A stretch of 64,000 nucleotides of DNA from Vibrio maritimus (GTDB taxonomy: Bacteria > Pseudomonadota > Gammaproteobacteria > Enterobacterales > Vibrionaceae). The position numbers and the translations under genes are program-made. The notes below the pieces were generated by a model. That model had not been told where the DNA came from and ran no database searches. It saw only the letters and a program-made list of their open reading frames with translations. Shown piece after piece: positions 40,779 through 54,959 of this stretch (the first letter of the stretch is position 1; every line of letters starts with the position of its first letter). The stretch spans positions 372,001-436,000 of the forward strand of contig BBMT01000002.1 in the NCBI GenBank assembly GCA_000755425.1, given 5' to 3'.

Positions 40779-41096
40779 TTAGCTCCAAAGCTTTTCTAGT
40801 TGGTAAAGCTCACGGTGCTCTTCTTGCATTACGTGTAGCATGGTTGAGCCCATATCCAGTACAACCCATTCACCTTCGGTGCTGCCATCGATCCCTAGTG
40901 GTTCAAGGCCTACCTTTTTCACTTCTGCAGCGACATGATCCGCAATTGAAATGACGTGTCTTCTAGAAGTACCAGTACAGACGATCATGAAGTCTGTGAC
41001 GCTAGACTTGCCTTCAACATCAATGGTAACAATGTCTTGTGCTTTCATATCGTCCGCTTTATCAGCTAGAAAAAGTTTCAATTCTTCGCGTTGCAA
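40779..41096 (-). CDS. rsfS: Ribosomal silencing factor RsfS
   Basis: Binds L14 and blocks subunit joining in starvation. 105 residues; [21 protein letters not shown] and [18 protein letters not shown] are family signatures. The start is TTG (TTGCAACGCGAAGAA) with a GAGG site; the E. coli gene also uses TTG. It precedes rlmH with a four-base gap. Confidence 0.95.
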   Translation of the reverse strand: MQREELKLFLADKADDMKAQDIVTIDVEGKSSVTDFMIVCTGTSRRHVISIADHVAAEVKKVGLEPLGIDGSTEGEWVVLDMGSTMLHVMQEEHRELYQLEKLWS

Positions 41097-41167
41097 AAGA
41101 GATTCCTCAGTATGTATATAGTTGGTAGAGTATCGCTACTCAATCGATCGGTAATTATATCACGATT

Positions 41168-42187
41168 TTATGGTTGCAAAGACAGACCGCTGTCAGCACT
41201 ACTCAGGTTTAGAGAGAGTTGCTGCAAGTATGGCCAAGGGCTTTGCTCGTATTGGGTCTTCACCTGCACTTCAATGGCACTGAGCAACTGAATGTTTTGG
41301 CGCAGTTTCTCTGGTGAGAGTCGATTTAGTGCAGCAGTATAGAGCGGCTTTTTATTTTGCCATACTCTAAATTGATCCAGTACTTGGCCAAGTGATGACT
41401 GCGCCAACATGGCTTGCATCTTACCAAGTTGTACCAGTTCTTTTTGAATTGTCCGCAATAAAATTGTTGCTTCTACGCCTTCAGCCTCAAGTTGAGTTAG
41501 CACGCGATGGGCACGCTTTGGCTTGCCTTCCAACAGAGCATCAACCCAATGAAATACGGTGAAGTGATTGTGTCTGCTGAGTGACTCCTGAACCCGAAGC
41601 AGAGTCAACTGGCCATCAGGGTAAAGCAGGCCGAGCTTTTCAAGGCTTTGTGACAAAGCAAATAGGTTGCCTTCGTGCCATTGGCAAAGCAGTTGAACAG
41701 CTTCCCCATCGGGCATTAATTGATTGGCTCGACAGCGTCTCATGACCCATTGTGGCAACTGTTTAACATCAGGTGTGTTACAGCTAACCAAGCAGCCACC
41801 TAGTGCCTTAAACCATTTCGCAGACTCTTGTGCACGGGTGAGCTTGGTGCCAGTGATGATAAGTACGATGTCTTCATGCAGCGTTGGGGCTATATCCGCA
41901 AGCTGTTTGGCAATACTGGCATTAACACCAGTCTCTGGCATGTTGAGCTCAATGATCTGCTTTGAAGAAAACAGACTCAGCGCTTGGGTGCAGTCGTAGA
42001 CCTCGTTCCAATCAAGTGAGTTGTCGACGCTAAAACGGTGATGCTCTTCAAAGCCTTGCTGCTTAGCGTGGCGAATAACCGCATCTCGACTCTCTTGAAC
42101 AAACAGTGGTTCATTGCCGAACAATAGGAAACAATGGTGCCATTGCTTAGCGAGGTGCTCAGAAAGGCGGTCAGCAAAAATTCTCAT
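41168..42187 (-). CDS. holA: DNA polymerase III delta subunit HolA
   Basis: Clamp-loader subunit that opens the beta clamp. 339 residues starting MRIFADRLSEHLAK, with the beta-binding region CFLLFGNEPLFVQESRDAV (about 19-37) and DIVLIITGTKLTRAQESAKWFKAL in the AAA+-like fold. Intact. It lies 13 bases after lptE; a 71-bp gap before rsfS may hold another promoter. Confidence 0.95.
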   Translation of the reverse strand: MRIFADRLSEHLAKQWHHCFLLFGNEPLFVQESRDAVIRHAKQQGFEEHHRFSVDNSLDWNEVYDCTQALSLFSSKQIIELNMPETGVNASIAKQLADIAPTLHEDIVLIITGTKLTRAQESAKWFKALGGCLVSCNTPDVKQLPQWVMRRCRANQLMPDGEAVQLLCQWHEGNLFALSQSLEKLGLLYPDGQLTLLRVQESLSRHNHFTVFHWVDALLEGKPKRAHRVLTQLEAEGVEATILLRTIQKELVQLGKMQAMLAQSSLGQVLDQFRVWQNKKPLYTAALNRLSPEKLRQNIQLLSAIEVQVKTQYEQSPWPYLQQLSLNLSSADSGLSLQP

Positions 42188-42200
42188 AATCGATTACCGA

Positions 42201-42767
42201 TTAAGACTGATTTTTTTCATCAGAAGGGACTGCAATTTCTTGCTGTTTTTTCTCGTATTCTTCAATTTCCGTTTTTAAACGAGCCATTTGTCGCAGCATT
42301 TGCTGAGCGGAAAAGCTTCGCATTTCATCTTCAATCAAAGAACGCTCTTCTGATTTTGCAAGTGCAGATAAAGGGTTGTCCAGGTAACTGCGAGTGATTT
42401 GTGCAGAGAAGTTCTTTGAACCTAACTGCGGCACAGTCACGCGGTAATTCACGCGGTAGGTCAGCTCCTTCTCAGCTGCACGAGTATTTTGGTAGAGTGA
42501 TAGTGTTCTATCGCCAATCGACTCCCTCACAATATGCAAATTGGTCACGTTAGAACTTGGTTTGACAATTTCAATTTTATTGAGTGTTAGTTGCTCTTTG
42601 ACCAAGCGAGTAATCATTCCATAAGGGTCATAACTGGTTACAGAGATCTGCTGAATGTCTTCTGGCACCGTGTATTCGCCACGGAGATGAAAGCCACACG
42701 CGGTCAATAAAGTAGAGATAAAGGCAACAAAGAAAAGTCGAGAAAGTCTGTTTTTTGATAGTCGCAT
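42201..42767 (-). CDS. lptE: LPS-assembly lipoprotein LptE
   Basis: Outer-membrane lipoprotein that plugs the LptD barrel for LPS export. About 188 residues, signal with lipobox LTAC, then GFHLRGEYTVPEDIQQISVTS typical of LptE/RlpB. The ATG at 42767 (MRLSKNRLSRLFF) was chosen over an upstream in-frame ATG because it gives a normal signal peptide. It lies in the conserved leuS-lptE-holA order. Confidence 0.93.
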   Translation of the reverse strand: MRLSKNRLSRLFFVAFISTLLTACGFHLRGEYTVPEDIQQISVTSYDPYGMITRLVKEQLTLNKIEIVKPSSNVTNLHIVRESIGDRTLSLYQNTRAAEKELTYRVNYRVTVPQLGSKNFSAQITRSYLDNPLSALAKSEERSLIEDEMRSFSAQQMLRQMARLKTEIEEYEKKQQEIAVPSDEKNQS

Positions 42768-42851
42768 AGCAGTCGTGGGTTCTGGTTGCAAAGAATTATG
42801 TAAGATCCAATCTTGAAGCTTACATAATGCTTCGCGCTGTTGTCATAGAGG

Positions 42852-42877
42852 GAGTCGCGATATAGTTATCGCGACTC
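42852..42877. other. Perfect hairpin between leuS and lptE
   Basis: GAGTCGCGATA-TAGT-TATCGCGACTC: an 11-bp perfect stem with a four-base loop and no T run, about 25 bp after leuS. Could be an attenuator, an RNase III or stability element, or an operator. Confidence 0.6.
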
Positions 42878-42900
42878 TTGTTATCTTAATTGGTTGGCAA

Positions 42901-45533
<2,633 letters not shown>

Positions 45534-45587
45534 TCATAGAATACCTAAAGGAAGCTCGGTCAACAATAGCCAATAACAGGGGGATGT

Positions 45588-46058
45588 ATGCCTAAGCGTA
45601 AAACCAGTTATGAAGAAATGATCGAAGATGTGGTTGATAACCTCAAGCATAGTCCAGAAGAGCTACAGCACGTGCTTGAAAAGTCGGGACAAGTGGTGGA
45701 AGCTGCGAACGACATGACCAAGGACGAGATGGCACTGATCTCTGCGTATGTTAAATCGGATCTCAAAGAGTTTGCTGATAATTACGAAGAGAGCAAAAGT
45801 GGCCCCTTCTACTTGATGATTGCTAATTCAATTTGGCAAGGGCTATTGGACATTACTGATCGAACTAGAGTGGAATGGGTCGAGTTGTTCCAAGATTTGG
45901 AGCATCAGGGTGTTTACACTTCAGGTGAAATGATTGGGCTTGGGGTATTGGTTTGTGAGCAGTGCGGTCATAAAACCGAGTATAACCACCCAACCGTGAT
46001 TGGAGACTGTGCTAAATGTGGCAATCAGTCGTTTAGTCGTAAGCCATTAAAACCTTGA
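45588..46058 (+). CDS. ybeL: DUF1451 zinc-ribbon protein YbeL
   Basis: A 156-residue protein: helical N-terminal two thirds (YEEMIEDVVDNLKHSPEELQ) and a C-terminal zinc ribbon with LVCEQCGHKTEYNHP and GDCAKCGNQSF (CxxC...CxxC). Function unknown. It is divergent from leuS, as in enterics, with a GGGGG-rich ribosome site and a terminator after it. Confidence 0.88.
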   Translation: MPKRKTSYEEMIEDVVDNLKHSPEELQHVLEKSGQVVEAANDMTKDEMALISAYVKSDLKEFADNYEESKSGPFYLMIANSIWQGLLDITDRTRVEWVELFQDLEHQGVYTSGEMIGLGVLVCEQCGHKTEYNHPTVIGDCAKCGNQSFSRKPLKP

Positions 46059-46073
46059 TGGAATGAGAGAAAC

Positions 46074-46098
46074 AAAAGCCCCAATTAAGGGGCTTTTG
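46074..46098. terminator. Terminator of ybeL
   Basis: AAAAGCCCC-AATTAA-GGGGCTTTT hairpin 15 bp after the ybeL stop. Confidence 0.83.
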
Positions 46099-46151
46099 CA
46101 CAGCTAGAAATACAACTAGGAGCTAATACTGATTCTAGGTATACACAGCGT

Positions 46152-46888
46152 TTAGGTATGTTGCTGTTTAAATTCTTGCACCCACATTGCCGTCGCGCCG
46201 CATACTGAGACAGGTACGATAAACAGGTTCAAAATCGGAATAGCGGTAAATAGAGATACCAGCATTCCAAATCCATAAGCTTTGCCTTGTTTTTGCTTTA
46301 TCGACAAGCGCATGTCGTTGAAAGGGACTTTGTGGTTATCAAACGGGTAGTCACAATACTGAATCGCTAACATCCAAGCGGTAAAGATAAACCATGCGAA
46401 AGGACCGATTGTTTGGCCGAGAGCTGGAATCAAGAGCAGTAAGAACAGACCAATAGCTTTAGGTAGCGTGTAAAGCAGCTTGCGCCATTCGCGCGCCATA
46501 ATTCTCGGCACATCTTTGACAACGCTCATGAGTCCTTCATCATTAATTTTATTGCCGGTGAGCATTTCTTCTACTTTCTCTGCCAGCAATCCGTTAAACG
46601 GGGCGGCGATAAAGTTAGCCAAGGTGCTAAAAAAGTAGGAAAAGGTCGCAGGATAGTAAGCGCTAACAAAGGCCACAAGATATAACTCAGCCAAGATAAA
46701 AACTCAGGGAGGTAACCAAGCCAACCCTCAATCCAAGCGTTCAAGTGGGAGAATAAGTAATACATTGCCGAGCCAACCAAAAGGATATTGGCTAACAATG
46801 GCATCAGCACATAGCGTCTGATCCCGGGCATAAAAGCGATCTGAAAACCTTGCATGAAGTAGCCAAACCCAGTGTTTGCTTTGTTCAA
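46152..46888 (-). CDS. cysZ: Sulfate transporter CysZ (one frame break)
   Basis: Inner-membrane sulfate permease feeding cysteine synthesis. About 245 residues, N terminus [25 protein letters not shown], several membrane segments, and [18 protein letters not shown]. The frame breaks near 46651 (TT read as T); repaired [21 protein letters not shown]. Start is TTG (TTGAACAAAGCAAAC) with an AGGAC site. Divergent from zipA as in E. coli. Confidence 0.93.
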
Positions 46889-47072
46889 AATTGGTGTCCT
46901 TTATCTGGTTTTTGCGTTGCTTATGATTTCGACTATAACAAAAAAGGGTTTACGAAATCACAAACTTCTTATACTTAGGTGTTCTAATCATCTATAGAGT
47001 TTTGGTAAAGTAGACAAAGTTGAAGCGTGTAAGCGCTTCTTTAAGGACTATTTTTAACATTGAGAGCAAACA

Positions 47073-48089
47073 ATGCAGGAATTGCGATTCGTACTCATTA
47101 TTGTCGGTGCCTTAGCTATCGCGGCGCTGTTGTTTCACGGCTTGTGGTCGAGTAAGAAAGAAGGCCAAAAGAAATTCGGTGACAGACCGCTAGGAAAGTT
47201 AGACGACAATGATAACGCCGACGATGAATACGTCGCTCCTGAAGATGATTTTGAAATCATTAGAAAAACACGCACCGAGCCTGATTTTGGACTGGATGCC
47301 CAAAAGCCTGCCTATGACCCTCTAGAGTCTAGCCCTTCTGATGATGATACATTAGAGCCAGCGCATGACGCCGCGTCTAATTATGATACAAAACCAAAGT
47401 ATGATGTTGAACCAAAACACAACGAGCCTTCTCAGCAGTCAAAACAGGATGGGGAAATAGAGCTGACCTTCGCCTCTTCTCAGGAAACTGATGAACAAGA
47501 ATCACTGCCATCATTCTCCGCGAGTAAAGACGCTGATGACATTGAAGCCAATGAACCTAGCATTGATTTAGACTCTTTGGATGATGGCTTGGAGCAAGAA
47601 CCACAAGCTGTAGTAAATATTGCTGACAGCGAGAAAGAGGTTAAAGAAGAGCCGAAAGAGCCTGAAATGGAGGTATTGGTGCTCAACGTTCATTGCTCTG
47701 GCGAAGTACCGTTTAACGGTACTCAACTGTTTGATAGCATGCGCCAAAACGGCTTGATCTACGGTGAGATGGATATATTCCATCGTCATGCTGACCTTTC
47801 AGGCACTGGCAAAGTACTATTTAGCGTCGCCAATATGATGCAGCCTGGTACGCTTAAACATGATGACCCTGCAACCTTTACAACGAAAGGCATTTCATTC
47901 TTTATGACTTTGCCTTGCTTTGGTGAAGCCGATCAAAACTTCAAGCTTATGCTGCGAACAGCACAGCAGATCTCTGACGATCTTGGCGGCAATGTACTCG
48001 ATGACCAGCGTAATTTAATGACGCCACAAAGACTTGATGCTTATCGTCAGCAAATCAAAGACTTTAACCGAGCGAAAGCCAGCGCTTAA
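47073..48089 (+). CDS. zipA: Cell-division protein ZipA
   Basis: Tethers FtsZ to the membrane. 338 residues: an N-terminal membrane helix ([20 protein letters not shown], about 6-25), a basic patch, a long acidic Asp/Glu/Ser-rich linker (about 40-205) and the FtsZ-binding domain ([21 protein letters not shown] to the end). Intact. Divergent from cysZ, followed by ligA. Confidence 0.95.
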   Translation: MQELRFVLIIVGALAIAALLFHGLWSSKKEGQKKFGDRPLGKLDDNDNADDEYVAPEDDFEIIRKTRTEPDFGLDAQKPAYDPLESSPSDDDTLEPAHDAASNYDTKPKYDVEPKHNEPSQQSKQDGEIELTFASSQETDEQESLPSFSASKDADDIEANEPSIDLDSLDDGLEQEPQAVVNIADSEKEVKEEPKEPEMEVLVLNVHCSGEVPFNGTQLFDSMRQNGLIYGEMDIFHRHADLSGTGKVLFSVANMMQPGTLKHDDPATFTTKGISFFMTLPCFGEADQNFKLMLRTAQQISDDLGGNVLDDQRNLMTPQRLDAYRQQIKDFNRAKASA

Positions 48090-48106
48090 ACCAAAAAATT
48101 CGAAGC

Positions 48107-50159
<2,053 letters not shown>

Positions 50160-50177
50160 AACTTCATTATTTGAAAC

Positions 50178-50207
50178 TAGCCCTGCTTATAGCGGGGCTT
50201 TTTTTTG
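50178..50207 (+). terminator. Terminator of ligA
   Basis: TAGCCCTGC / GCGGGGCT imperfect stem followed by eight T, about 20 bp after the ligA stop. Confidence 0.8.
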
Positions 50208-50532
50208 CGAGTAATATCAAACTATTCTTCTCTAGTGCAATGGCAATTTAAAATCAAACATCGCGATCTCTATATTTTTAATAACTTAAATAAAATAAAT
50301 ACCATGCGAGTCACTTCACGAAAATTCAATGATAACCTACCGAAATAGCGTTTATTTATCAGTGTAAAGCATTTCATTAAAGTGAGTTTTAAAAATAAGA
50401 TCTCCATCAATAACTAACCCCAAAATTTGTACTGCCTCCTATTTTTTTTACCTAAAATAAGTCTTGAATTGATATTTTTTTTCGCGAAGTTAGTCTAGTC
50501 AATATGGATACACACAGTGTAGACAGCAAAAT

Positions 50533-50553
50533 TAATCAGAAGTTCTGATTAAA
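50533..50553. promoter_or_regulatory. Perfect 21-bp palindrome upstream of the chitoporin-like gene
   Basis: Arms TTAATCAGAA and TTCTGATTAA around a single G, about 90 bp before the ATG. The symmetry suggests an operator for a dimeric regulator, or a stem in the mRNA leader if transcription starts upstream. No regulator could be named. Confidence 0.6.
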
Positions 50554-50641
50554 AATAAAAAGGAAATGATTCACTCTTCGGCGGCCAACTAAAGCGTGAA
50601 TTATGGACAGCAGCTATACCCATTTTTAGGAGTTTAATTCC

Positions 50642-51790
50642 ATGGAAAAAATGTTTAAACGCACCCTTCTAGGTGCAGCAGTGGCGTCATTAACAATGGC
50701 AGGAGCAGTTCAAGCGAAACCAGCAACAGATACAGTTGATTTATATGGTCAAGTTGCTATTTCTGTGTGGCAAGTAGCGGAAGATAAATTTAATGGTGGT
50801 GATGCGCCAATTAAAATGGACAACGAGTCTCGCTTCGGTCTTAGAGGCTCACACGAGCTTGCTCGTGGTCCAAAGTTTATTTGGCAACTTGAAGGCGGTA
50901 ACGTACTAGATGATGGTGCAAATAGTGGCTTAGGTGTTCGTGATACATACGGTGGCTTTGAATTCGAAAATGCTGGTCGTATCCGTTTTGGTCGTATGTT
51001 AGCACCGACATATGAAATTATTGACTGGCCATATTCAAGCACTGCGACTGGTAAAGTGTTTGACTGGGGTGGTGATATTATTGGTGGTGCTCGCTATGAC
51101 CGTCAATCAAACATGGTACGTTACGATTCTGCTAACTTAGGTGGCTTTACATTTAACTTAGCTGCTGGTCGCGGTACAGAAGATGTAAAAGATTCGAACT
51201 TCTTTGATGTTGGTGCTCACTATACTGCTGGAGTATTCACGCTTCATGGTGGCTATCAAGTAGGTCAAGATCGTCAAATCGATGCTCTTAACTCATTGCT
51301 GACTCGCTGGTGGAAACAGAATCCAAACCAAGAGCCAACGTGGGCAGAAAAGTTTGATGCTAAAGGTGAGTCAGATACTCAAGCTGGTATTCTAGGTTTT
51401 GAAGTTGCACTAGATACATTTAAGTTGTTTGGTGCTGTTAAGCAAGAAATGGCTGATTATGACAATATTACGGTAACGTATACTCCAGCGGGCGCAACAG
51501 ACTCGGTGACAGAGACTTATCGCAATCTAGAAATGAAGCAACTTAGTTACTCAGCTGGTGTGGTATACAGTGGCGTAGACAATTGGCTGTTCAAAGCGAA
51601 CTATGCTGCGAATATGGATGTTGAGCTCCAAGGTGATAAAATCGCTGACACGGCTGACAGCATCGTTTCAGCAGAGGCTCTATACTTCCTAGACGATTCT
51701 GCTCTTACTTACGTTCGTCCATACATGATTGATCGCGATGCATCTGGTTATGAGTTTGGTTGGGGCGTAGGTGTTGAATACTACTTCTAA
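50642..51790 (+). CDS. chiP: Chitoporin-like outer-membrane porin
   Basis: A 382-residue outer-membrane beta-barrel with a signal peptide ending VQA. Typical Gram-negative porin features: LYGQVAISVW first strand, ESRFGLRGSHELARGPKFIWQLEGG, GRIRFGRMLAPTYEIIDW, and a C-terminal FGWGVGVEYYF ending in Phe. Position directly after ligA and before a DUF2057 gene and cueR matches the V. cholerae chitoporin (VC0972) neighbourhood; the substrate assignment rests on that, not on binding residues. A paralogue of equal length lies at 57697-58844. Confidence 0.8.
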   Translation: MEKMFKRTLLGAAVASLTMAGAVQAKPATDTVDLYGQVAISVWQVAEDKFNGGDAPIKMDNESRFGLRGSHELARGPKFIWQLEGGNVLDDGANSGLGVRDTYGGFEFENAGRIRFGRMLAPTYEIIDWPYSSTATGKVFDWGGDIIGGARYDRQSNMVRYDSANLGGFTFNLAAGRGTEDVKDSNFFDVGAHYTAGVFTLHGGYQVGQDRQIDALNSLLTRWWKQNPNQEPTWAEKFDAKGESDTQAGILGFEVALDTFKLFGAVKQEMADYDNITVTYTPAGATDSVTETYRNLEMKQLSYSAGVVYSGVDNWLFKANYAANMDVELQGDKIADTADSIVSAEALYFLDDSALTYVRPYMIDRDASGYEFGWGVGVEYYF

Positions 51791-51815
51791 TTAACATCAT
51801 AAGTACTGCCTTTAT

Positions 51816-51841
51816 GCCGGCTTTTTTAAGCCGGCTTTTTT
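51816..51841 (+). terminator. Terminator of the chitoporin-like gene
   Basis: GCCGGCTT-TTTT-AAGCCGGC stem followed by a T run, 25 bp after the porin stop. Confidence 0.85.
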
Positions 51842-51903
51842 GCATGTTCCGTTAATATTTAAAGTTAAGCTAGAATAAAGTACTCATCGAGAAATACGAA
51901 CAA

Positions 51904-51933
51904 TAAAAAAGCTCGCACTAAGCGAGCTTTTTT
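51904..51933. terminator. Terminator of the DUF2057 gene (bidirectional)
   Basis: AAAAAAGCTCGC-ACTAA-GCGAGCTTTTTT. Together with the preceding hairpin it insulates the two convergent genes. Confidence 0.85.
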
Positions 51934-51946
51934 ATTACTTGATATA

Positions 51947-52570
51947 TTATTCATCGAGATTACTGATTGCCCAAGTAAGGAATTTCTTTCGTTCCTCTAG
52001 AGAGGCTGCTTTAAATGAAGCTTTTAGATCTGTGTAAGAATCACCGGACAGAGTTGGCACTTCAGGTGCTATCTTTTGATAGTTAGCTAAACTTGCAGGT
52101 GCCTTCGTCTTATTGAAGGTAGCGATTTCTTTTTCTAGATCAGCAGCGAGAGCAAAAGTAACGCCTAGTTGACCTTTTGCAATGTTATTAATTTCTCCTG
52201 ATTTAACGATCAGTTCGAAAGTAGGATTGTCGTTATAAACGCTTCCTTCAGCTAGTGTTGTGATGTTAGGTACTTTAAAAGTGATTAAAGCATCTTTACC
52301 GTAAAATGTTGCAACCATAGGCTGCGACTTGTACTTAGTTTTCTCTTGACCGGTTTCACGCACAATTTTGGATATTCTGAATGCTATCTGGTTTACACCA
52401 TCCTCAAGTTGGATGTTTTTATTGGAGTCAAACCCAAAATTTGAGTAACCAGCATCTTTACCGTTAACTGTTAGCATTTGCAATCCGGTCGGTACTTCGA
52501 CAGTTACTGCGGAATGCGTAAAAAACGGCGCCATTAGAAGGCCAGCGAGGATTGTTTGTTTTAGCTTCAT
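51947..52570 (-). CDS. DUF2057 (YccT-like) periplasmic protein
   Basis: About 207 residues with a signal peptide ending FFTHSA. The family core is VTVEVPTGLQMLTVNGKDAG then QLEDGVNQIAFRI and KYKSQPMVATFYG. E. coli YccT, of the same family, has been linked to curli inhibition; the role here is unknown. The ATG at 52570 has an AGGAG site; an upstream in-frame GTG at 52576 is less likely. It is convergent with the porin. A second DUF2057-like gene follows the porin paralogue at 58894. Confidence 0.83.
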   Translation of the reverse strand: MKLKQTILAGLLMAPFFTHSAVTVEVPTGLQMLTVNGKDAGYSNFGFDSNKNIQLEDGVNQIAFRISKIVRETGQEKTKYKSQPMVATFYGKDALITFKVPNITTLAEGSVYNDNPTFELIVKSGEINNIAKGQLGVTFALAADLEKEIATFNKTKAPASLANYQKIAPEVPTLSGDSYTDLKASFKAASLEERKKFLTWAISNLDE

Positions 52571-52736
52571 TGCCACTCCTTTATACTTTGCCTGTATGGC
52601 AATCCATGTGTAGGGTAAAGTTAATTCTAGTTTTTTTGTATCGCGAATAATAGCGATGTTATGTAACTAATAGTTGAAGAACATATTTTTGCGAGTGAGT
52701 TATCACTACGCAGTTTGATGTAACGGGAGCGAGCGT

Positions 52737-53138
52737 ATGAACATAAGCGAAGTGGTCGAGAAAACAGGGCTTACCGCTAAGTCAATTCGGCTGTATGAAG
52801 AAAAACAGTTGATATCTCTCCCTAAGCGAGCTGAAAATGGCTATCGAAGTTATGAAAACAAACATGTTCAAGAGCTGAGTATTATCGCCAGTGCTAGACG
52901 CGTTGGCTTCACGCTAGATGAATGCCGAGAGTTGGTATTTATTTCTATGAACGAGCACAGAATGAGCGCGGAAGTGAAGCGCAGAACAAGTGAGAAGCTA
53001 ACCGAAGTCAAAAAGAAAATTGCTGAGCTTCGAAAGATTGAGGAGCAGCTAAACGAATGGCTATCGATCTGTCCGGGTGATAGCAGCTCCAACTGTCCAA
53101 TCGTTGAAGACCTAAAAAAAGGCTGTAAACGTAAGTAG
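52737..53138 (+). CDS. cueR: Cu(I)-responsive MerR-family regulator CueR
   Basis: Copper-sensing activator of copA-type promoters, 133 residues. N-terminal MerR HTH (MNISEVVEKTGLTAKSIRLYEEKQLI), dimerisation coiled coil, and a C-terminal metal loop CPGDSSSNCPI with two Cys spaced as in CueR (equivalent to C112 and C120). The gene is intact. The likely target copA is about 9.6 kb away at the window's end. A GTAA-rich hairpin (AGGCTGTAA / TTACAGCCT) ends the gene. Confidence 0.92.
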   Translation: MNISEVVEKTGLTAKSIRLYEEKQLISLPKRAENGYRSYENKHVQELSIIASARRVGFTLDECRELVFISMNEHRMSAEVKRRTSEKLTEVKKKIAELRKIEEQLNEWLSICPGDSSSNCPIVEDLKKGCKRK

Positions 53139-53174
53139 GTTACAGCCTGAGTTGCTTACTGGACGCGTAGATCA

Positions 53175-53348
53175 TTAGAACAGTCTTTTCCCGCCAGCAC
53201 GTTCACACAACACAATTGGTGTGAAAGTGCGAGAGCCATCTGTAAGCTGACACTCTACGTAAGGACCAGCCGTAGAACTGTCAGAAGCTAGTGTAGGCAT
53301 TGAAAGTGCGAGCATGCCCCCTAGAAAAATAGCACTAATGTATTTCAT
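53175..53348 (-). CDS. 57-residue exported peptide, unknown function
   Basis: A short reading frame below usual length cut-offs. It starts MKYISAIFLGGMLALSMPTLAS, a clear signal peptide, and the mature ~35 residues contain two cysteines in YVECQLTDGS and IVLCERAGGK, ending KRLF. The ribosome site AGAGGGAAG is well placed. It sits in the gap between cueR and the TraB/GumN gene, on the opposite strand to cueR. I do not recognise a family. Confidence 0.68.
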   Translation of the reverse strand: MKYISAIFLGGMLALSMPTLASDSSTAGPYVECQLTDGSRTFTPIVLCERAGGKRLF

Positions 53349-53768
53349 AATCTTCCCTCTCTATTTAAATATCAAAAGTTTGAACTGTCTCGCAAATTGG
53401 GCGAGTCAATAGAAGTATGAACAAGAGAGAATAAAGATCAAAAAATATTGAACAAATCAAAAAATTTTAATTTCAAAAAAAAGTGTCAGTTAATTGTGTT
53501 CGAAAAATAATAACACACTGAAAATATGTAACTTCTACTTCGACTTTCAATATTGATGAAAGATGATGTAATGCAATACATATACCAAACTGCATTACTT
53601 TGTTTCTAACACTATCTAACGGTACTTATCTGTAACCTACTGATAAATAGCGTCTTTAACTTACTAAATCTAAATCGAATCCGAATAAATAGGAGAAAAA
53701 CAAGTAGATCAAGGATTTTTGACTTTCTAAGTCTCAAAAGACGCGGAATCAGTCTCATAACTAAGACG
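53349..53768. other. AT-rich gap between the exported peptide and the TraB gene
   Basis: About 420 bp, strongly A/T-rich with several A runs. I see no ORF with a ribosome site, no strong terminator and no recognisable RNA. It presumably contains the promoter of the exported-peptide gene. Confidence 0.5.
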
Positions 53769-54637
53769 CTATACATGCGTTTTCATACTACAGCCCGCCG
53801 ATTCAGAGCGACTTATTTGTTCTATTGAAAACCCTTGCTGCTTAAGTAACGCCACTACACTCCCTTGGCCAACTAAGTGCAATGCCCCTACTGCGATAAA
53901 AAAAGTCCCTTTTTGATACTCAGATGATGTTACTAAGCTTCGAACCCATTTTTGATTCCGGTCGATAAGAAACCTTTGGTAAAAGTCGTCGTTGTCGCTA
54001 TCGATTTGCAACATCGCCTCAAGGTTAGTGATATCACCATGACTCCATGACTTGATTAGGCATTGGATATTGTTTTCGGTATACGGCCATTCTTCAATCG
54101 TTTGAAGCAGCATTTTCTTTCCGCCTAGCGGCTGATCCGCAAGTAAGTCTATTTGAAATTGTAGCGACTCGAGTCCTTTGACAGGGAGGGCGTGAGTTTG
54201 TGCCCAGCTGCTGAGCTGGTGTTCTACGCCAAACTCAGCATGAAAGTTGAGTGCTGTAAAAACATATTGCTGTAAAACCAAAGCGGCTTGCCATGAGGGT
54301 AGGGACTTTAGCATGTCGATATTAAGCTGGGTTTCTGAGGCAATATCATTGAGCTTCGCTAGTTCGTCATTTGTTAATACATCCCTTACTGGATGTTCAA
54401 CAAGGTTTGGAAAGTCGATTTTGCCCCCAAGTTTGGCTTCTAAGACGAGCGCGTCACTTTGCCTTATTGCCATTTCTACAGGCTGGGTCATAGCTTGCTG
54501 AGACCTAGAACCAACATGGACTGTGCCGAATAAATAAAGTAGTTGAGAGCTTTTGAGCTTTGAATAGCAGCGGCTCAGCAGAGAGGCTAAAAGAAAGTAA
54601 TGAAATCAGTAACGTAGAAAAACGTCAAAAATGACAT
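53769..54637 (-). CDS. TraB/GumN-family protein (N terminus disrupted)
   Basis: TraB/GumN (PrgY/Tiki-like) family, predicted exported. The clean part starts MTQPVEMAIRQSDALVLEAK at 54491 and ends with FFIAVGALHLVGQGSVVALLKQQG, the second conserved GxxH motif. The first motif, LYLFGTVHVGSR, lies just upstream in the same frame. Farther upstream another frame reads LLISLLSFSLSAEPLLFKAQK, a likely signal peptide, so at least two frame changes occur between the ATG at 54635-54637 and 54540. The start is therefore uncertain. Function of bacterial members is poorly defined; some are putative metalloproteases. Confidence 0.7.
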
Positions 54638-54959
54638 TTGGCGTTTAGAACCTGACCAGGTGAATTGCGAGACGATTAACATTTTTAAGCTCAATGAAAA
54701 TAAGGGGTAACCAAAGGATATCAATTGGTTTGAATATGGGGAAGAAGTTCTAAAACGCACCGTAACGAAAGCGTCATATTGTCGAACGAATAATCTTAAA
54801 AATAACGACAGTTTTGCTTTAAGTAATTGAAATTAAGGCTTTTATTATTTGTTTGTTTTTCTAACAACGATGGAGATCACAGTTATTTGGAAGGTTAATT
54901 GAAGCTGCTGAACGTGGAGATAACTTGTGCCCCATATTTTACTTCCATCTGGAGAACTC
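54638..54959. promoter_or_regulatory. Upstream region of the GH20 gene
   Basis: About 320 bp between divergent genes, AT-rich toward the GH20 gene. No operator could be named with confidence; a NagC or ChiS target would be expected from function, but I cannot point to a clear one. Confidence 0.35.

Larger units (their letters stand above)
50160..50641. promoter_or_regulatory. Long AT-rich leader region of the chitoporin-like gene
   Basis: About 480 bp without a credible ORF. It holds the ligA terminator, then very AT-rich sequence and a perfect palindrome at 50533-50553. The last 60 bp before the gene (from GGCGGCCAAC) look like an untranslated leader ending in AGGAG nine bases before the ATG. 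No canonical CRP site was seen. Confidence 0.5.
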
